From Rhodobacter ferrooxidans (GTDB lineage: Bacteria > Pseudomonadota > Alphaproteobacteria > Rhodobacterales > Rhodobacteraceae), in NCBI RefSeq assembly GCF_000176015.1, contig NZ_ACYY01000028.1, positions 1-43,114 on the forward strand: DNA of 43,114 bases, given 5' to 3'. This document shows, piece after piece, positions 8,032-16,894 of the stretch. The translations under genes were made by a program, and so were the position numbers. Position 1 is the stretch's first letter; each line of letters starts with the position of its first letter. The notes under the pieces are model-generated. The model saw only the letters and a program-made list of their open reading frames with translations. It was not told the origin of the DNA and did no database searches.

Positions 8032-9981
8032 TCAGTCTGCCTTGCTGTGCCACGCGGCGCCCGCGGGCGCAAATTCATATTCGGCCTGTGGCGCAGGAAA
8101 TTCGTCGCGCCGGGGCGAGGGGCCGGGGCGCAGCGGGCCGGGGCGGTGGATGGCGCGGGCGATCTCGGCGGCGCAGAGCAGCAGAGCGGGGCGCGAGGGG
8201 GCGGCGAGGTAGAGCCGCTCCCACCGCGGCGCGAAGCTGTGTTTGAACTGCGCAAGGCCCGCGCCGTGCGGGCTGAGCAGTCGGTTCAGAATTGCATGGG
8301 TTTTCAGGGTCGCCTCGGGCACCGCAGCGAGTGACAGTCGGGGCAGGCCCAGCCGCCCGGCTTCGGCAATCGCCGCGGCCACCAGCGCCTGCATGGTGCC
8401 ATCGGGGGCGGCTGTGGTCTGCCGCATCAGATCAAGCGTCCATTCTTGCGCGCCTTGGTGAAAGCTGGCAAAGCCCACCAGATCGCAGCCCAGCCAGGCC
8501 AGCACCACCCACTGCCGCGACAGGTAGCGCGGGCAGAAACGTCCCATCGAAAAGCCGCGCTCGCCGCCATGCGCCGTGGCCCAGGCGGCGTTGACCTGCG
8601 CCATCGCCGCCTGTGGCAGGGCATCATTGGGGGCGGCAGAGGTCAGCCGCAGCCCGGCGCTTTGTGCCCGGCGCAGTTTGCGGCGCAGACCGGCGCGGGC
8701 GGGCGTGGCGGTAGTAAAGCTGCGCGGGTCAAGGTGAGCCTCGCGCGCCACCACCAAAGTGGCAAAGCCCAGGCGCCGGGCGGCAGCGGCGCTGCGGGCG
8801 CCGCATTTGTAAAGGCAGGGCAGGCGGCCCTCGGTTTTCGCCTGCGTCTTCAGGGTGGCAATCGCCACCGCCTCGGCGCGCAGCATCGGGTCGCGCAGCG
8901 CCACCAGCGCATGTGGTGTCCGACCGGTCAGCCAGACAGCCCCTTCCGGCGTCGGTAGCAGGCTGAGCGTGCCCTGATGCACCAGCCCGAACTCGGCCAG
9001 ATGTGGCATCGGGGCAGCGACGGAGGTCATCGGGTCCGATGTCCGCGCCGTTGCCCGCGGTCGCTGTGGTGCCAGACTGGCCAGTGCCGCGCCGACCAGC
9101 GCCGGCAGCGCATAATAGCAGCCGCGAAAGGCCAGCATCGCCGCCAGCAACGGCGCCTCGGTGCCGCCGGGCAGCAGCGCCAGCAATACCACCTCGAAAG
9201 CGCCAACCCCGCCCGGCGCGCCGGACACCATCCCGGCCCCCAGCGCCAGCAGAAAGGCGGGCAGCAGGGTGGCGAAGGGCAGGGCAAGGTCGGGCGGGCA
9301 CAGCGCGAAAAGCACCAGGCTTGCGGCGATGGTATCGACCGCCGTCAGCCCCAGCACCCGGGCAAGGGTGAAGCCATTGGGCAGGGCAACCGCCTTGTCG
9401 CGCCAGCGCAGCCGCAGGCCCAGCAGGCCCGGCACCGTCAGCACCAAAGCCAGCAGCACCACCGCCAGCGCTGCCGCCTTGAACGGGGCTGCGGGCAGCA
9501 GCAGCAGCGTGCAGGCTGTCACCACCGCCCAACCGGCCAGAAATGAAGCCGTCACCGCCAGCGTGATCTGCGTCGCCTGCCACAGCGACAGCTCGGGCAG
9601 CATCCGCCAGCGCACCAGACCGCCGGTCACCACGCCAAGCCCCAGCGTCTGGCTGACCGCAATCGCCGCAGCCCCGGCCCGCCCGGCCCGTAGCGGCGAC
9701 ACCCGGCTGCCCAGATGCCGGTGCAGGGTCACGTCATACTGCGCCACCGCCCAGAAACTGACCGCCGTTGCGGCAAGCGCCAGCCCCCATTGTGCTGGTG
9801 ACACGGAGGCGAAGGCCGTGGCCACCTCGGCAAGGTCCAGCGTCTGCAGCCTTTGCCACAACAGGCCAAGAAACAGCGACGCCAGCGCCAGCGACAGGCC
9901 GATCCGGCGCAGCACCCGCCTTTGCCCTGCCGCCGCCTCCGCTTGCACCAGGGCCAGCGCCGTCGTTGCCTTTGCCATCAT
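8032..9981 (-). CDS. MprF-like phosphatidylglycerol aminoacyltransferase/flippase
   Basis: The 649-aa product has two parts. Residues about 25-330 contain some eight hydrophobic segments with motifs of the MprF flippase domain ([37 protein letters not shown]). Residues about 335-640 form a GNAT-like DUF2156 domain as in lysyl-phosphatidylglycerol synthases ([48 protein letters not shown]). Such enzymes move an amino acid from aminoacyl-tRNA to membrane phosphatidylglycerol and flip the lipid, lowering surface charge and giving resistance to cationic peptides. The amino acid used cannot be told. The protein is shorter than the roughly 840-aa MprF of Gram-positives because its membrane part is reduced. 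Two adjacent ATGs (9981 and 9978) follow a GGAG site; the second has better spacing. Confidence 0.82.
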   Translation of the reverse strand: MMAKATTALALVQAEAAAGQRRVLRRIGLSLALASLFLGLLWQRLQTLDLAEVATAFASVSPAQWGLALAATAVSFWAVAQYDVTLHRHLGSRVSPLRAGRAGAAAIAVSQTLGLGVVTGGLVRWRMLPELSLWQATQITLAVTASFLAGWAVVTACTLLLLPAAPFKAAALAVVLLALVLTVPGLLGLRLRWRDKAVALPNGFTLARVLGLTAVDTIAASLVLFALCPPDLALPFATLLPAFLLALGAGMVSGAPGGVGAFEVVLLALLPGGTEAPLLAAMLAFRGCYYALPALVGAALASLAPQRPRATARTSDPMTSVAAPMPHLAEFGLVHQGTLSLLPTPEGAVWLTGRTPHALVALRDPMLRAEAVAIATLKTQAKTEGRLPCLYKCGARSAAAARRLGFATLVVAREAHLDPRSFTTATPARAGLRRKLRRAQSAGLRLTSAAPNDALPQAAMAQVNAAWATAHGGERGFSMGRFCPRYLSRQWVVLAWLGCDLVGFASFHQGAQEWTLDLMRQTTAAPDGTMQALVAAAIAEAGRLGLPRLSLAAVPEATLKTHAILNRLLSPHGAGLAQFKHSFAPRWERLYLAAPSRPALLLCAAEIARAIHRPGPLRPGPSPRRDEFPAPQAEYEFAPAGAAWHSKAD

Positions 9982-10065
9982 CCGCTCCGCACCCGTTCAG
10001 GGGGCAGGGCTAGGGCAGGGCCATGGACATCGGATTAACGCCGCCAGGACCGGTAAAATTGTCGG

Positions 10066-10098
10066 CAAAAATGCAAAGGCCGCCCCGAAGGACGGCCT
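10066..10098 (-). terminator. Terminator of the ATPase zeta subunit gene
   Basis: On the minus strand a nine-base-pair stem with one G-T pair (AGGCCGTCC / GGGCGGCCT) and a TTCG tetraloop is followed by TTTGCATTTTTG. It lies 26 bases after the stop of the zeta subunit gene and before the MprF-like gene. Confidence 0.75.
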
Positions 10099-10123
10099 GG
10101 CTTTGGTCACAAGATCGCAGCGA

Positions 10124-10438
10124 TCAGAATTCGTCCATCAACTGCGATTTCGCCACCGGCAGCAGTTCGGCCAGCTTGGCGCGGATGGTTTCGACATCGG
10201 CCAGCCCACCCAGGTCGGCGGCCACCTTGCGGACCACGTCTTCGGTGCCGGCTTCCTCGAAATCGGCCTGCACCACCGACAGCGCATAGTCGGCTGCCTC
10301 CTGACCGGTCTTGCCCAGCAGACCCGCCGCCCAAAGCCCGACCAGCTTGTTGCGCCGGGCCTCGGCGCGGAACTGCATGTCGGCGTCATGGGCGTATTTC
10401 GACTCGAAAGCCTTTTCGCGATTGTCAAAGGTGGTCAT
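10124..10438 (-). CDS. F1F0-ATPase inhibitor zeta subunit (DUF1476)
   Basis: The 104-aa product matches the DUF1476 family, whose Paracoccus denitrificans member is the zeta subunit that blocks ATP hydrolysis by the F1F0-ATP synthase. The start [20 protein letters not shown] holds the inhibitory N-terminal segment, followed by the family hallmark [17 protein letters not shown] and a four-helix C-terminal part. The protein would act at the inner face of the cytoplasmic membrane, stopping wasteful ATP use when the proton gradient falls. It is transcribed alone, divergent from purC, with its own terminator downstream. Alphaproteobacteria vary in how strongly this protein inhibits, so its strength here cannot be judged from sequence. 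Confidence 0.92.
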   Translation of the reverse strand: MTTFDNREKAFESKYAHDADMQFRAEARRNKLVGLWAAGLLGKTGQEAADYALSVVQADFEEAGTEDVVRKVAADLGGLADVETIRAKLAELLPVAKSQLMDEF

Positions 10439-10618
10439 GGCGGGGCCCCTTCTGGCGGTTCCGTTCCCCCTTCATATGCCCTTCCGGCGGCGGCGCTGCA
10501 AGAGGTTGTCGCACCCGGCGGCGTGTTGTCCTTGCGAGCGGCGGCGCCTTGCCGTAGAAGGCCCCCAACTGCGAAGGGAGGCTTTTGCCGCCCTGTTTGG
10601 CGTTCGATCGGAGAGTTC

Positions 10619-11380
10619 ATGGCACGTCGCAAGAAGGTCTATGAGGGCAAGGCGAAGATCCTCTATGAAGGCCCCGAGCCCGGAACCCTGATCCAGTATT
10701 ACAAGGACGATGGCCGCGCCGGGGCCACACCGCCGCAAGCCGCGGTCGAAGGCAAGGGCGTGCTGAACAACCGGCTGTCGGAATTCTTCATGTCGGGGCT
10801 GAACAGCATCGGGGTGCCGACGCATTTCATCCGCCGCCTGAACATGCGCGAGCAACTGGTGCGGATGGCCGAAATCGTGCCGCTGGAAGTGGTGGTGCGC
10901 AATTTTGCCGCCGGAGAGCTTTCAACCCGGCTGGGCATCCCCGAAGGCACGGCGCTGCCGCGGCCGATTGTGGAATACTATTTCAAGGACGAGAAGCTGG
11001 GCGACCCGATGGTGGCCGAGGAACATATCATCGCCTTCGGCTGGGCCAGCCAGCAGGACCTGGACGACATCGTGGCGCTGGCGCTGCGGGTCAATGATTT
11101 CCTGTCGGGCGTGATGATGGGCATCGGCATCCGGCTGGCGGATTTCCGGCTGGAAGTGGGCCGGATCTGGGAGGGCGATTTCATGCGGCTGATCGTGGCC
11201 GACGAGATCAGCCCCGACAGTTGCCGGCTGTGGGATACCCGCGGCACCGAAGCGCCCGACCGCGAAGGCGTGACCCGCGAGCCGGGGCCGCTGGCGGACG
11301 TCTATACCGAACTTGCGCGGCGGCTGGGGGTTCTGCCCTCGAACGTCACCCATACCACCAAGCCAACCCTGATCAACTGA
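10619..11380 (+). CDS. purC: SAICAR synthetase PurC
   Basis: PurC joins CAIR and aspartate in purine synthesis, giving SAICAR. The 253-aa product shows [18 protein letters not shown] at the N-terminus (nucleotide-binding loop), [10 protein letters not shown], the [15 protein letters not shown] strand and the late signature DFRLEVGR followed by [16 protein letters not shown]. The reading frame stays open far upstream into non-coding sequence, but ATG 10619, nine bases after a GGAGAG site, gives the conserved N-terminus, so the upstream part is not translated. purS follows 12 bases after the stop. The gene is divergent from the zeta subunit gene, with about 180 bases between the two starts that should hold both promoters. 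Confidence 0.96.
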   Translation: MARRKKVYEGKAKILYEGPEPGTLIQYYKDDGRAGATPPQAAVEGKGVLNNRLSEFFMSGLNSIGVPTHFIRRLNMREQLVRMAEIVPLEVVVRNFAAGELSTRLGIPEGTALPRPIVEYYFKDEKLGDPMVAEEHIIAFGWASQQDLDDIVALALRVNDFLSGVMMGIGIRLADFRLEVGRIWEGDFMRLIVADEISPDSCRLWDTRGTEAPDREGVTREPGPLADVYTELARRLGVLPSNVTHTTKPTLIN

Positions 11381-11392
11381 AAGGCCCTGCCG

Positions 11393-11632
11393 ATGAAAGC
11401 CCGTGTCCATGTCATGCTGAAAGATGGGGTTCTGGATCCGCAGGGCGAGGCGGTGCGCCATGCGCTGGGCACGCTGGGTTTTGCCGGAGTGCAGGGCGTG
11501 CGGCAGGGCAAGGTGATCGAGCTGGATCTGGTGGGCAGCGACAAGGCGGCGGCCGAGGCCGAGGTGCGGGCAATGTGCGAAAAGCTGTTGGCCAACACCG
11601 TGATCGAGAAATACAGCGTCGAGATCGTCTGA
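11393..11632 (+). CDS. purS: FGAM synthetase subunit PurS
   Basis: PurS (79 aa) is the small subunit of the three-part formylglycinamidine ribonucleotide synthetase (PurS-PurQ-PurL). The opening KARVHVMLKDGVLDPQGEAVRHAL and the middle GFAGVQGVRQGKVIELDL are the family hallmarks, and the length is typical. It lies 12 bases after purC and is surely co-transcribed. Its partner purQ would normally follow at once, but here a 1-kb dehydrogenase gene with a palindromic repeat on each side lies between them. purL is not in the window. Confidence 0.95.
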   Translation: MKARVHVMLKDGVLDPQGEAVRHALGTLGFAGVQGVRQGKVIELDLVGSDKAAAEAEVRAMCEKLLANTVIEKYSVEIV

Positions 11633-11652
11633 GGCGGTTGCCGCGGGAAAGG

Positions 11653-11696
11653 CAAAAGTTTTCGAAAACTTTTGCAAAATCCTTCGAAGGATTTTG
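11653..11696. repeat. Tandem pair of perfect 22-bp palindromes, copy 1
   Basis: Two perfect 22-bp palindromes lie end to end: the first is built on CAAAAGTTTTC plus its reverse complement (11653-11674), the second on CAAAATCCTTC plus its reverse complement (11675-11696). The same 44-bp unit occurs, base for base, at 23824-23867. As RNA each half folds into a stem-loop on either strand, so the unit could act as a two-way terminator or mRNA stabiliser. It lies between purS and the dehydrogenase gene. Confidence 0.9.
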
Positions 11697-11734
11697 GTCG
11701 CCGCTTCGGGGCGTGCGGCTTTGGGGGGCAAGAC

Positions 11735-12775
11735 ATGCGCGCAGCGGTGATGCGGGGATTTTCGGAAAGCCTGTCGATCGAGACGGTTGCCGATCCGGCT
11801 TGCCCCTCCGATGGCGTGGTGCTGCGGGTGCTGGCCTGCGGCATCTGCCGTTCTGACTGGCACGCCTGGACCGGCGCCGATCCGGTGGCCTTGCCGCATA
11901 TCCTGGGCCATGAATACTGCGGCGAGGTGGTGGCGGTGGGGCCGCTGGTCACCGGCTGGCGGCTGGGCGACCGGGTGATTGCGCCGTTCATCCTGGCTTG
12001 CGGCACTTGTCCCGATTGCCGCGCCGGGCATCAGACCATCTGTGCGACGCAGGCTTTGCCCGGCTTCAACATGGCGGGCGCCTATGCCGAGATGCTGGCG
12101 GTGCCGCATGCCGATGCCAATCTGGCGCGGTTGCCGGGCAGCATGGAGCCAGCACTGGCGGCCTCGCTGGGGTGTCGGGTGACAACCGCCTGGCAGGCGC
12201 TGACCGGGCGGGCGGCGCTGGCGCCGGGCGAATGGCTGGCGGTGCAGGGTGCGGGCGGCGTGGGGCTGGCGGCGCTGTTGCTGGGCCGGGCGATCGGCGC
12301 GCGGGTGGTGATGGTTGATGTGGTGGCGGAAAAGCTGGCCTATGCCAAGGCCTTGGGGGCGGACGCGGTGGTAAATGCCGCCGAATGTGATGCGGTGGCG
12401 GCGATCCGCGACATCACCGGCGGCGGCGCGCATGTAGCTGTCGAGGCTTTGGGGATCGAGGCGACCACGCTGGCGGCGCTGCGCTCGCTGCGCAAGCTGG
12501 GGCGGATGGTGCAGGTGGGGATGCCTGCGGGGGATCATCTGAACATGCATCTGCCGATGGATGCGGTCTATTCGGGCCAGTTGGCAATCTATGGCACCCG
12601 CGGCATGCCGGGTTGGCGTTATCCCAGTCTGTTCGGGCTGATTGATGGTGGGCATGTGGATTTGTCGCCGCTGGTGGCGCGGCGGGTCGGGCTTGCCGAC
12701 GCTTCTGCCGAGTTGCGGGCGTTTGACGGGCCGACGCCGCCGGGGGTGGCGGTGATCACCGATTTTACTCGGTGA
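11735..12775 (+). CDS. Zinc-dependent alcohol dehydrogenase, medium-chain family
   Basis: The 346-aa product is a medium-chain zinc dehydrogenase. The catalytic zinc ligands lie in [12 protein letters not shown] and GHEYCGEV, the structural zinc loop is [15 protein letters not shown] with four Cys, and the NAD(P)-binding turn is GAGGVG. Several relatives are annotated as alcohol dehydrogenase AdhA-like or L-threonine/sorbitol dehydrogenase-like; the substrate is not predictable. I chose ATG 11735: the open frame extends upstream, but that part runs through the palindromic repeat and is not protein-like. The gene sits between purS and purQ, has no evident link with purine synthesis, and is bordered by a dispersed repeat on each side, which suggests insertion into the pur operon. 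Confidence 0.9.
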   Translation: MRAAVMRGFSESLSIETVADPACPSDGVVLRVLACGICRSDWHAWTGADPVALPHILGHEYCGEVVAVGPLVTGWRLGDRVIAPFILACGTCPDCRAGHQTICATQALPGFNMAGAYAEMLAVPHADANLARLPGSMEPALAASLGCRVTTAWQALTGRAALAPGEWLAVQGAGGVGLAALLLGRAIGARVVMVDVVAEKLAYAKALGADAVVNAAECDAVAAIRDITGGGAHVAVEALGIEATTLAALRSLRKLGRMVQVGMPAGDHLNMHLPMDAVYSGQLAIYGTRGMPGWRYPSLFGLIDGGHVDLSPLVARRVGLADASAELRAFDGPTPPGVAVITDFTR

Positions 12776-12801
12776 CAGAGCCGGGGGTTTTCCACCCCCC
12801 T

Positions 12802-12898
12802 GCGTCGCCACGGGCGACGCGTTCCGCACGGAAAATGGTCCACCGGACCATTTCCCGGGCGCGCGTCACCCCGGAGGATATTTGCGCAAAGGTGAATG
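12802..12898 (-). repeat. 97-bp dispersed repeat with palindromic GGTCC core, copy 1
   Basis: This segment, read on the minus strand, matches 16798-16894 with only about seven differences over 97 bases. Its centre is an inverted repeat around GGTCCACCGGACC flanked by A/T runs, and its distal end forms a second hairpin (GCGTCGCC / GGCGACGC). It lies between the dehydrogenase gene and purQ. No open frame in it looks real. Confidence 0.85.
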
Positions 12899-12966
12899 TG
12901 GAAGGCTGGAAACGGCCGGGCGATTGCTTTAGGACGCAGGAAAACCCGTTGATTGGAGTGCCGCCC

Positions 12967-13635
12967 ATGAAAGCCGCTGTCATCACCTTTCCCGGCTCGA
13001 ACTGTGACCGCGATCTGGCGGTGGCCTTCGAGCGGGCGGGGGCGCAGGTGCTGCGGGTCTGGCACAAGGACACCGAACTGCCGGCGGGCGTCGATGTGGT
13101 GGGTATTCCCGGCGGCTTTTCCTTTGGTGACTATCTGCGCTGTGGTGCCATTGCCGCGCAATCACCGATTGGCGCCGCGGTCAAGCGGCACGCGGCGCGT
13201 GGCGGCCATGTGCTGGGCATCTGCAACGGCTTTCAGGTGCTGACCGAGATGGGGCTGCTGCCGGGGGCCTTGATGCGCAATGCCGGGCTGAAATTCATCT
13301 GCAAGACCGTGGAATTGCAGGTGGCGACCACCGATTGCGCCTATACCTGCGGCTATGCGGCCGGGCAGGTGATCAAGGTGCCGGTGGCGCATCACGACGG
13401 CAATTACACCGCCGATGCCGAGACCCTGGCGCAGTTGCAGGCCGAGGACCGGGTGGCGTTCCGCTATGTCGCCAATCCCAATGGCGCGATGGGCGACATT
13501 GCCGGGGTGCTGTCGGCCAACCGCCGGGTGCTGGGCATGATGCCGCACCCCGAGCGGGTGGTGGACGCAGCAACCGGCGGCGCGGACGGTGCGGCGCTGT
13601 TTGCGGGGCTGATCGGCAAGATGGCGCTGGCCTGA
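12967..13635 (+). CDS. purQ: FGAM synthetase glutaminase subunit PurQ
   Basis: PurQ (222 aa) is the glutamine amidotransferase subunit that feeds ammonia to PurL in purine synthesis. Class I glutaminase features are clear: [18 protein letters not shown], the nucleophile Cys86 in GICNGFQVL, and the His-Glu pair in [10 protein letters not shown] near the C-terminus. ATG 12967 gives the conserved [15 protein letters not shown] start. It is separated from purS by the dehydrogenase gene and by a dispersed repeat that ends 68 bases upstream, so its transcription may depend on a promoter in the 12776-12966 gap or on read-through. Confidence 0.96.
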   Translation: MKAAVITFPGSNCDRDLAVAFERAGAQVLRVWHKDTELPAGVDVVGIPGGFSFGDYLRCGAIAAQSPIGAAVKRHAARGGHVLGICNGFQVLTEMGLLPGALMRNAGLKFICKTVELQVATTDCAYTCGYAAGQVIKVPVAHHDGNYTADAETLAQLQAEDRVAFRYVANPNGAMGDIAGVLSANRRVLGMMPHPERVVDAATGGADGAALFAGLIGKMALA

Positions 13636-13691
13636 AGCTCCATTCCGGCCCCGGCCTTGAGGCTGCGGCAGGCGCGCTTTACCTTTGGCCG

Positions 13692-15455
13692 ATGCAGATG
13701 ACCGACCACCAGTTCGATGGCACCGCCGCAGCGCAAGGAATTTCCTGGCGCATCAAGCTTGTGGTGGCGCTGCTGGTGCTGCTGGCCATCGGCGTCGTCA
13801 TCGTCACCAACCACTGGCTCGGCAACCGCTTCACCGACGCCACGCGCAACCGCGCCGAGCTGCGGCTGGCGCTTTACTCCGGCAACATGATGGCCGAGTT
13901 GCAGCGCACCTCGGTAGTGCCGTTGCTGCTGGCCAGCGACCCCGCGCTGATCGGCGCGCTGAACGGTGGCGAGTTTTCCAGCACTTCGGCCCGGCTGATC
14001 TCGTTCCAGACCGAGATCGGGGCCGCGTCGATCCTGCTGCTGGATGCCGATGGCCGCACCGTGGGGGCGACCAACCGCAATCTGCTGGGCACCAACTTGC
14101 GCGCCAGCCGCGCCTTCATCGACGCGCAGCGGCTGAAGGAGACCGTGTTCACCGCCGAAAAGCGCGAGGCGGGCGGCTTCGATTTCACCTATTCCCGCGC
14201 TGTGCGGTCCGACAACCGGGTGCTGGGCGTCGTGGTGGTCGCGGTCGATCTGATGAAATTCGAACGCGCCTGGGCCGGGTTGCAGGATGCCGTGCTGGTC
14301 ACCGACAGCGCGGGCACGGTGATCCTGGCCACCGAACCGCGCTGGCGCGGCTATCCGCTGGCCGAGGCGCTGGCGGTGCGCGATCCGCCCTCGGCGATCC
14401 GCCGGGCCTTGCAGGCCACTGCCGACTGGGCGCAAGAGCCGCCCGATGCCTATGTCTATGGCAAGGCGGTGATGCAGACCGAGGCCAAGGTGCCGTTCCG
14501 CGGCTGGCGTCTGGTCACCTTCACCGCTTACGATTCGGTGCGCGAGCGGGTGAACGGCGTGCTGGCGCTGGAGATCATGGCCTTTGCCATCCTGCTGGCG
14601 CTGACTTTCTACCTTTTGTCGCGGCAGGCCTGGTCGCAAAGCATCTCGGCGCAGCGCGAATCGGCGGAACTGCGGCTGCTGAACGCCCGGTTGCAACGCG
14701 AGGTGGCCGAGCGCGAGAAGATGCAGAAGGATCTGGAGGTGGCCGAACTGACGCTGGCGCAAAGCTCGAAACTGGCGGCGCTGGGCGAGATGTCGGCGGC
14801 GGTCAGCCACGAGCTGAACCAGCCCTTGGCGGCGATGAAGACCTATCTGGCGGGCGCGCGCCTGCTGTTGCAGCGCCGCCGCCCCGACGAGGCGTTGTCG
14901 TCGTTCCAGCGGATCGACGATCTGATCGACCGGATGGGCGCCATCACCCGGCAGTTGAAATCCTATGCCCGCAAAGGCGGCGAGGCGTTCGAGCCGGTCG
15001 ATCTGCGCACCTGCGTGTCGTCGGCGCTGTCGATGATGGAGCCGCAACTGAAGCTGCGGGTGGTGCGGATCACCCGGGCGATGCCGCGCCAGCCGGTAAT
15101 GGTGATGGCCGACCGTATCCGGCTGGAACAGGTGATCATCAACCTGCTGCGCAACGGGCTGGATGCCACCAAGGGCCGCACCAGCCCGCAGATCGACCTG
15201 CTGTTGACCGCGGGCGACACTGCCACCCTGACGGTGCGCGACAACGGCCCCGGCATCACCGATCTCGAAAACCTGTTCGAGCCGTTCTACACCACCAAGA
15301 AGGCCGGCGAGGGGGTGGGGCTTGGCCTTGCGATCTCGTCCGGTATCGTCACCGATCTGGGCGGCCGCCTGACGGCGCATAATGCCGAAGATGGCGGTGC
15401 GGTGTTCGAGATGCAGTTGCCCCTGTTGGGCAAGGAAACCGAAGCAGCGGAATGA
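13692..15455 (+). CDS. dctB: DctB-like sensor histidine kinase
   Basis: The 587-aa product has a first membrane helix at about residues 22-40, a periplasmic double-Cache-like sensor region, a second helix (about 296-316, EIMAFAILLALTFYLL), a short coiled coil, and a kinase core: phospho-acceptor His373 in AAVSHELNQPLAAMK, N-box NLLRNGLDATKG, G1 box DNGPGI and G2 box GVGLGLAIS. This layout is that of DctB, which senses C4-dicarboxylates outside the inner membrane. ATG 13692 is chosen because it places the first helix near the N-terminus; the frame continues upstream through purQ sequence. The response regulator starts seven bases after its stop. No dicarboxylate transporter gene is nearby, so the true ligand is open. 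Confidence 0.85.
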   Translation: MQMTDHQFDGTAAAQGISWRIKLVVALLVLLAIGVVIVTNHWLGNRFTDATRNRAELRLALYSGNMMAELQRTSVVPLLLASDPALIGALNGGEFSSTSARLISFQTEIGAASILLLDADGRTVGATNRNLLGTNLRASRAFIDAQRLKETVFTAEKREAGGFDFTYSRAVRSDNRVLGVVVVAVDLMKFERAWAGLQDAVLVTDSAGTVILATEPRWRGYPLAEALAVRDPPSAIRRALQATADWAQEPPDAYVYGKAVMQTEAKVPFRGWRLVTFTAYDSVRERVNGVLALEIMAFAILLALTFYLLSRQAWSQSISAQRESAELRLLNARLQREVAEREKMQKDLEVAELTLAQSSKLAALGEMSAAVSHELNQPLAAMKTYLAGARLLLQRRRPDEALSSFQRIDDLIDRMGAITRQLKSYARKGGEAFEPVDLRTCVSSALSMMEPQLKLRVVRITRAMPRQPVMVMADRIRLEQVIINLLRNGLDATKGRTSPQIDLLLTAGDTATLTVRDNGPGITDLENLFEPFYTTKKAGEGVGLGLAISSGIVTDLGGRLTAHNAEDGGAVFEMQLPLLGKETEAAE

Positions 15456-15462
15456 GGACCAA

Positions 15463-16791
15463 ATGGCCCGTGCAATGAAAGTCGCGATCGTCGATGACGA
15501 AGCCGACATGCGGCAATCCATCAGCCAGTGGTTGGCCCTGTCGGGGTTCGACACCGAAACCTATGCCTCGGCCGAGGAAGCCCTGGCCGGGATCGGCGCG
15601 GAGTTCCCCGGCGTCGTGGTCTCGGACATCAAGATGCCCGGCATGGATGGCATGGCCTTCCTGAAACGGCTGATGAGCATGGACAGCGGTCTGCCGGTGA
15701 TTCTGATCACTGGCCACGGCGACGTGCCGATGGCGGTCGAGGCAATGCGGGTCGGCGCTTTCGACTTTCTGGAAAAGCCGTTCAACCCCGACCGGATGAC
15801 CGAACTGGCCAAACGCGCCACCCAAAGCCGCCGCCAGACGCTGGACAACCGGGCGCTGCGCCGCGAATTGTCCGATGGCACCGTGCTGATGCGCAAGCTG
15901 ATCGGCACCTCGCCGGTGATGGAACGGCTGCGCGAGGATATCCTCGATCTGGGGCAGGCCGACAGCCATGTGCTGATCGACGGCGAAACCGGCACCGGCA
16001 AGACGCTGGTGGCGCATGCGCTGCACGCGGTGGGGCCGCGGGCCGGGCGCAAGTTCGTCACCATCTCCTGCGCCGCCTGGTCGGAGGATCAACTGGTGGC
16101 CAAGCTGTTCGGCCCCTCGGAAGAAGGCACCGTCCCGCTGGTCGAAGAGGCGCGCGGCGGCACGCTGTGTCTGGAGGATATTCAGGCGCTCAGCCATCCG
16201 GTGCAGTCGCGGCTGCTGACGCTGATCAACGAGGCCGGCACCCCGCCCGAAACCCGGATCATCGCCATCTGCAACGAACACGCGCCCGACAAGACGCTGG
16301 AAGACGTGCTGCGCCCCGACCTGTTCTACCGGCTGGGTGCGATGACCATCGTGCTGCCGCCGCTGCGCCAGCGCGGCGAGGATATCCTGACGCTGTTCAC
16401 CCGGATGTCGGAACAATTCTCGGAAGAATACGGCTGCGACGCGCCGCAGGTCACCGCACAAGAGGCCGCACAACTGCTGCAAGCCCCCTGGCCCGGCAAC
16501 GTGCGGCAACTGGTGAACATCGCTGAACGCGCCGTGCTGCAGAACCGCCGCGGCTCGGGCTCCATCGCCAGCCTGTTGATGGCCGACAACGAGGCCTCGG
16601 GCCCGGCGCTGACCACCGAAGGCAAGCCGCTGAAAGACTACGTCGATGCCTTCGAACGCATGCTGATCGACAACACCATGCGCCGCCACAAGGGCAGCAT
16701 CGTCGCGGTGATGGAGGAGCTGTGCCTGCCCCGCCGCACCCTGAACGAGAAGATGGCGAAATACGGCCTCAGCCGCGGCGAATACGTCTGA
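15463..16791 (+). CDS. dctD: DctD-like NtrC-family response regulator lacking the GAFTGA loop
   Basis: The 442-aa product has a receiver domain (acidic pair Asp11-Asp12, phospho-acceptor Asp55 in VVSDIKMPGMDG, Lys in FLEKPF), an AAA+ domain with Walker A GETGTGKT at 174-181 and the arginine-finger region RPDLFYRLGAMTIVLPPLRQR, and a Fis-type helix-turn-helix at the C-terminus. The loop that should read GAFTGA and contact sigma-54 is replaced (residues 217-226, GPSEEGTVPL), and Walker B is altered (TLCLEDIQ instead of TLFLDEI). It therefore probably cannot remodel sigma-54 holoenzyme; the Rhodobacter NtrC precedent suggests direct action with the housekeeping sigma. It is paired with the kinase gene seven bases upstream. 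Confidence 0.88.
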   Translation: MARAMKVAIVDDEADMRQSISQWLALSGFDTETYASAEEALAGIGAEFPGVVVSDIKMPGMDGMAFLKRLMSMDSGLPVILITGHGDVPMAVEAMRVGAFDFLEKPFNPDRMTELAKRATQSRRQTLDNRALRRELSDGTVLMRKLIGTSPVMERLREDILDLGQADSHVLIDGETGTGKTLVAHALHAVGPRAGRKFVTISCAAWSEDQLVAKLFGPSEEGTVPLVEEARGGTLCLEDIQALSHPVQSRLLTLINEAGTPPETRIIAICNEHAPDKTLEDVLRPDLFYRLGAMTIVLPPLRQRGEDILTLFTRMSEQFSEEYGCDAPQVTAQEAAQLLQAPWPGNVRQLVNIAERAVLQNRRGSGSIASLLMADNEASGPALTTEGKPLKDYVDAFERMLIDNTMRRHKGSIVAVMEELCLPRRTLNEKMAKYGLSRGEYV

Positions 16792-16797
16792 ACTTCC

Positions 16798-16894
16798 CAT
16801 TCACCTTTGCACAAATATCCTCGGGGGTGACGCGCGCCCGGAAAATGGTCCGGTGGACCATTTTCAGGGCGGAACGCGGCGCCCGTGGCGCCGC
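16798..16894 (+). repeat. 97-bp dispersed repeat with palindromic GGTCC core, copy 2
   Basis: Second copy of the element at 12802-12898, in the opposite orientation. It starts six bases after the dctD stop. The core AAAATGGTCC-GGTGGACCATTTT is a near-perfect inverted repeat and would fold in RNA, so here it may also end dctBD transcription. Confidence 0.85.

Noticed and set aside
9161-10618. N-terminal extension of the purC reading frame
   Set aside because: The frame runs antisense through the MprF-like and zeta genes; PurC homology begins only at ATG 10619.
11672-11734. Upstream start for the zinc dehydrogenase
   Set aside because: The added residues come from translating the palindromic repeat and do not resemble a dehydrogenase N-terminus.
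13335-13691. N-terminal extension of the dctB frame into purQ
   Set aside because: It overlaps the purQ gene in another frame and has no kinase-like content; ATG 13692 puts the membrane helix where expected.
13464-15554. 696-codon open frame antisense to dctB
   Set aside because: Composition is Arg/Gln/His-rich with no domain, while the sense strand has a full histidine kinase.
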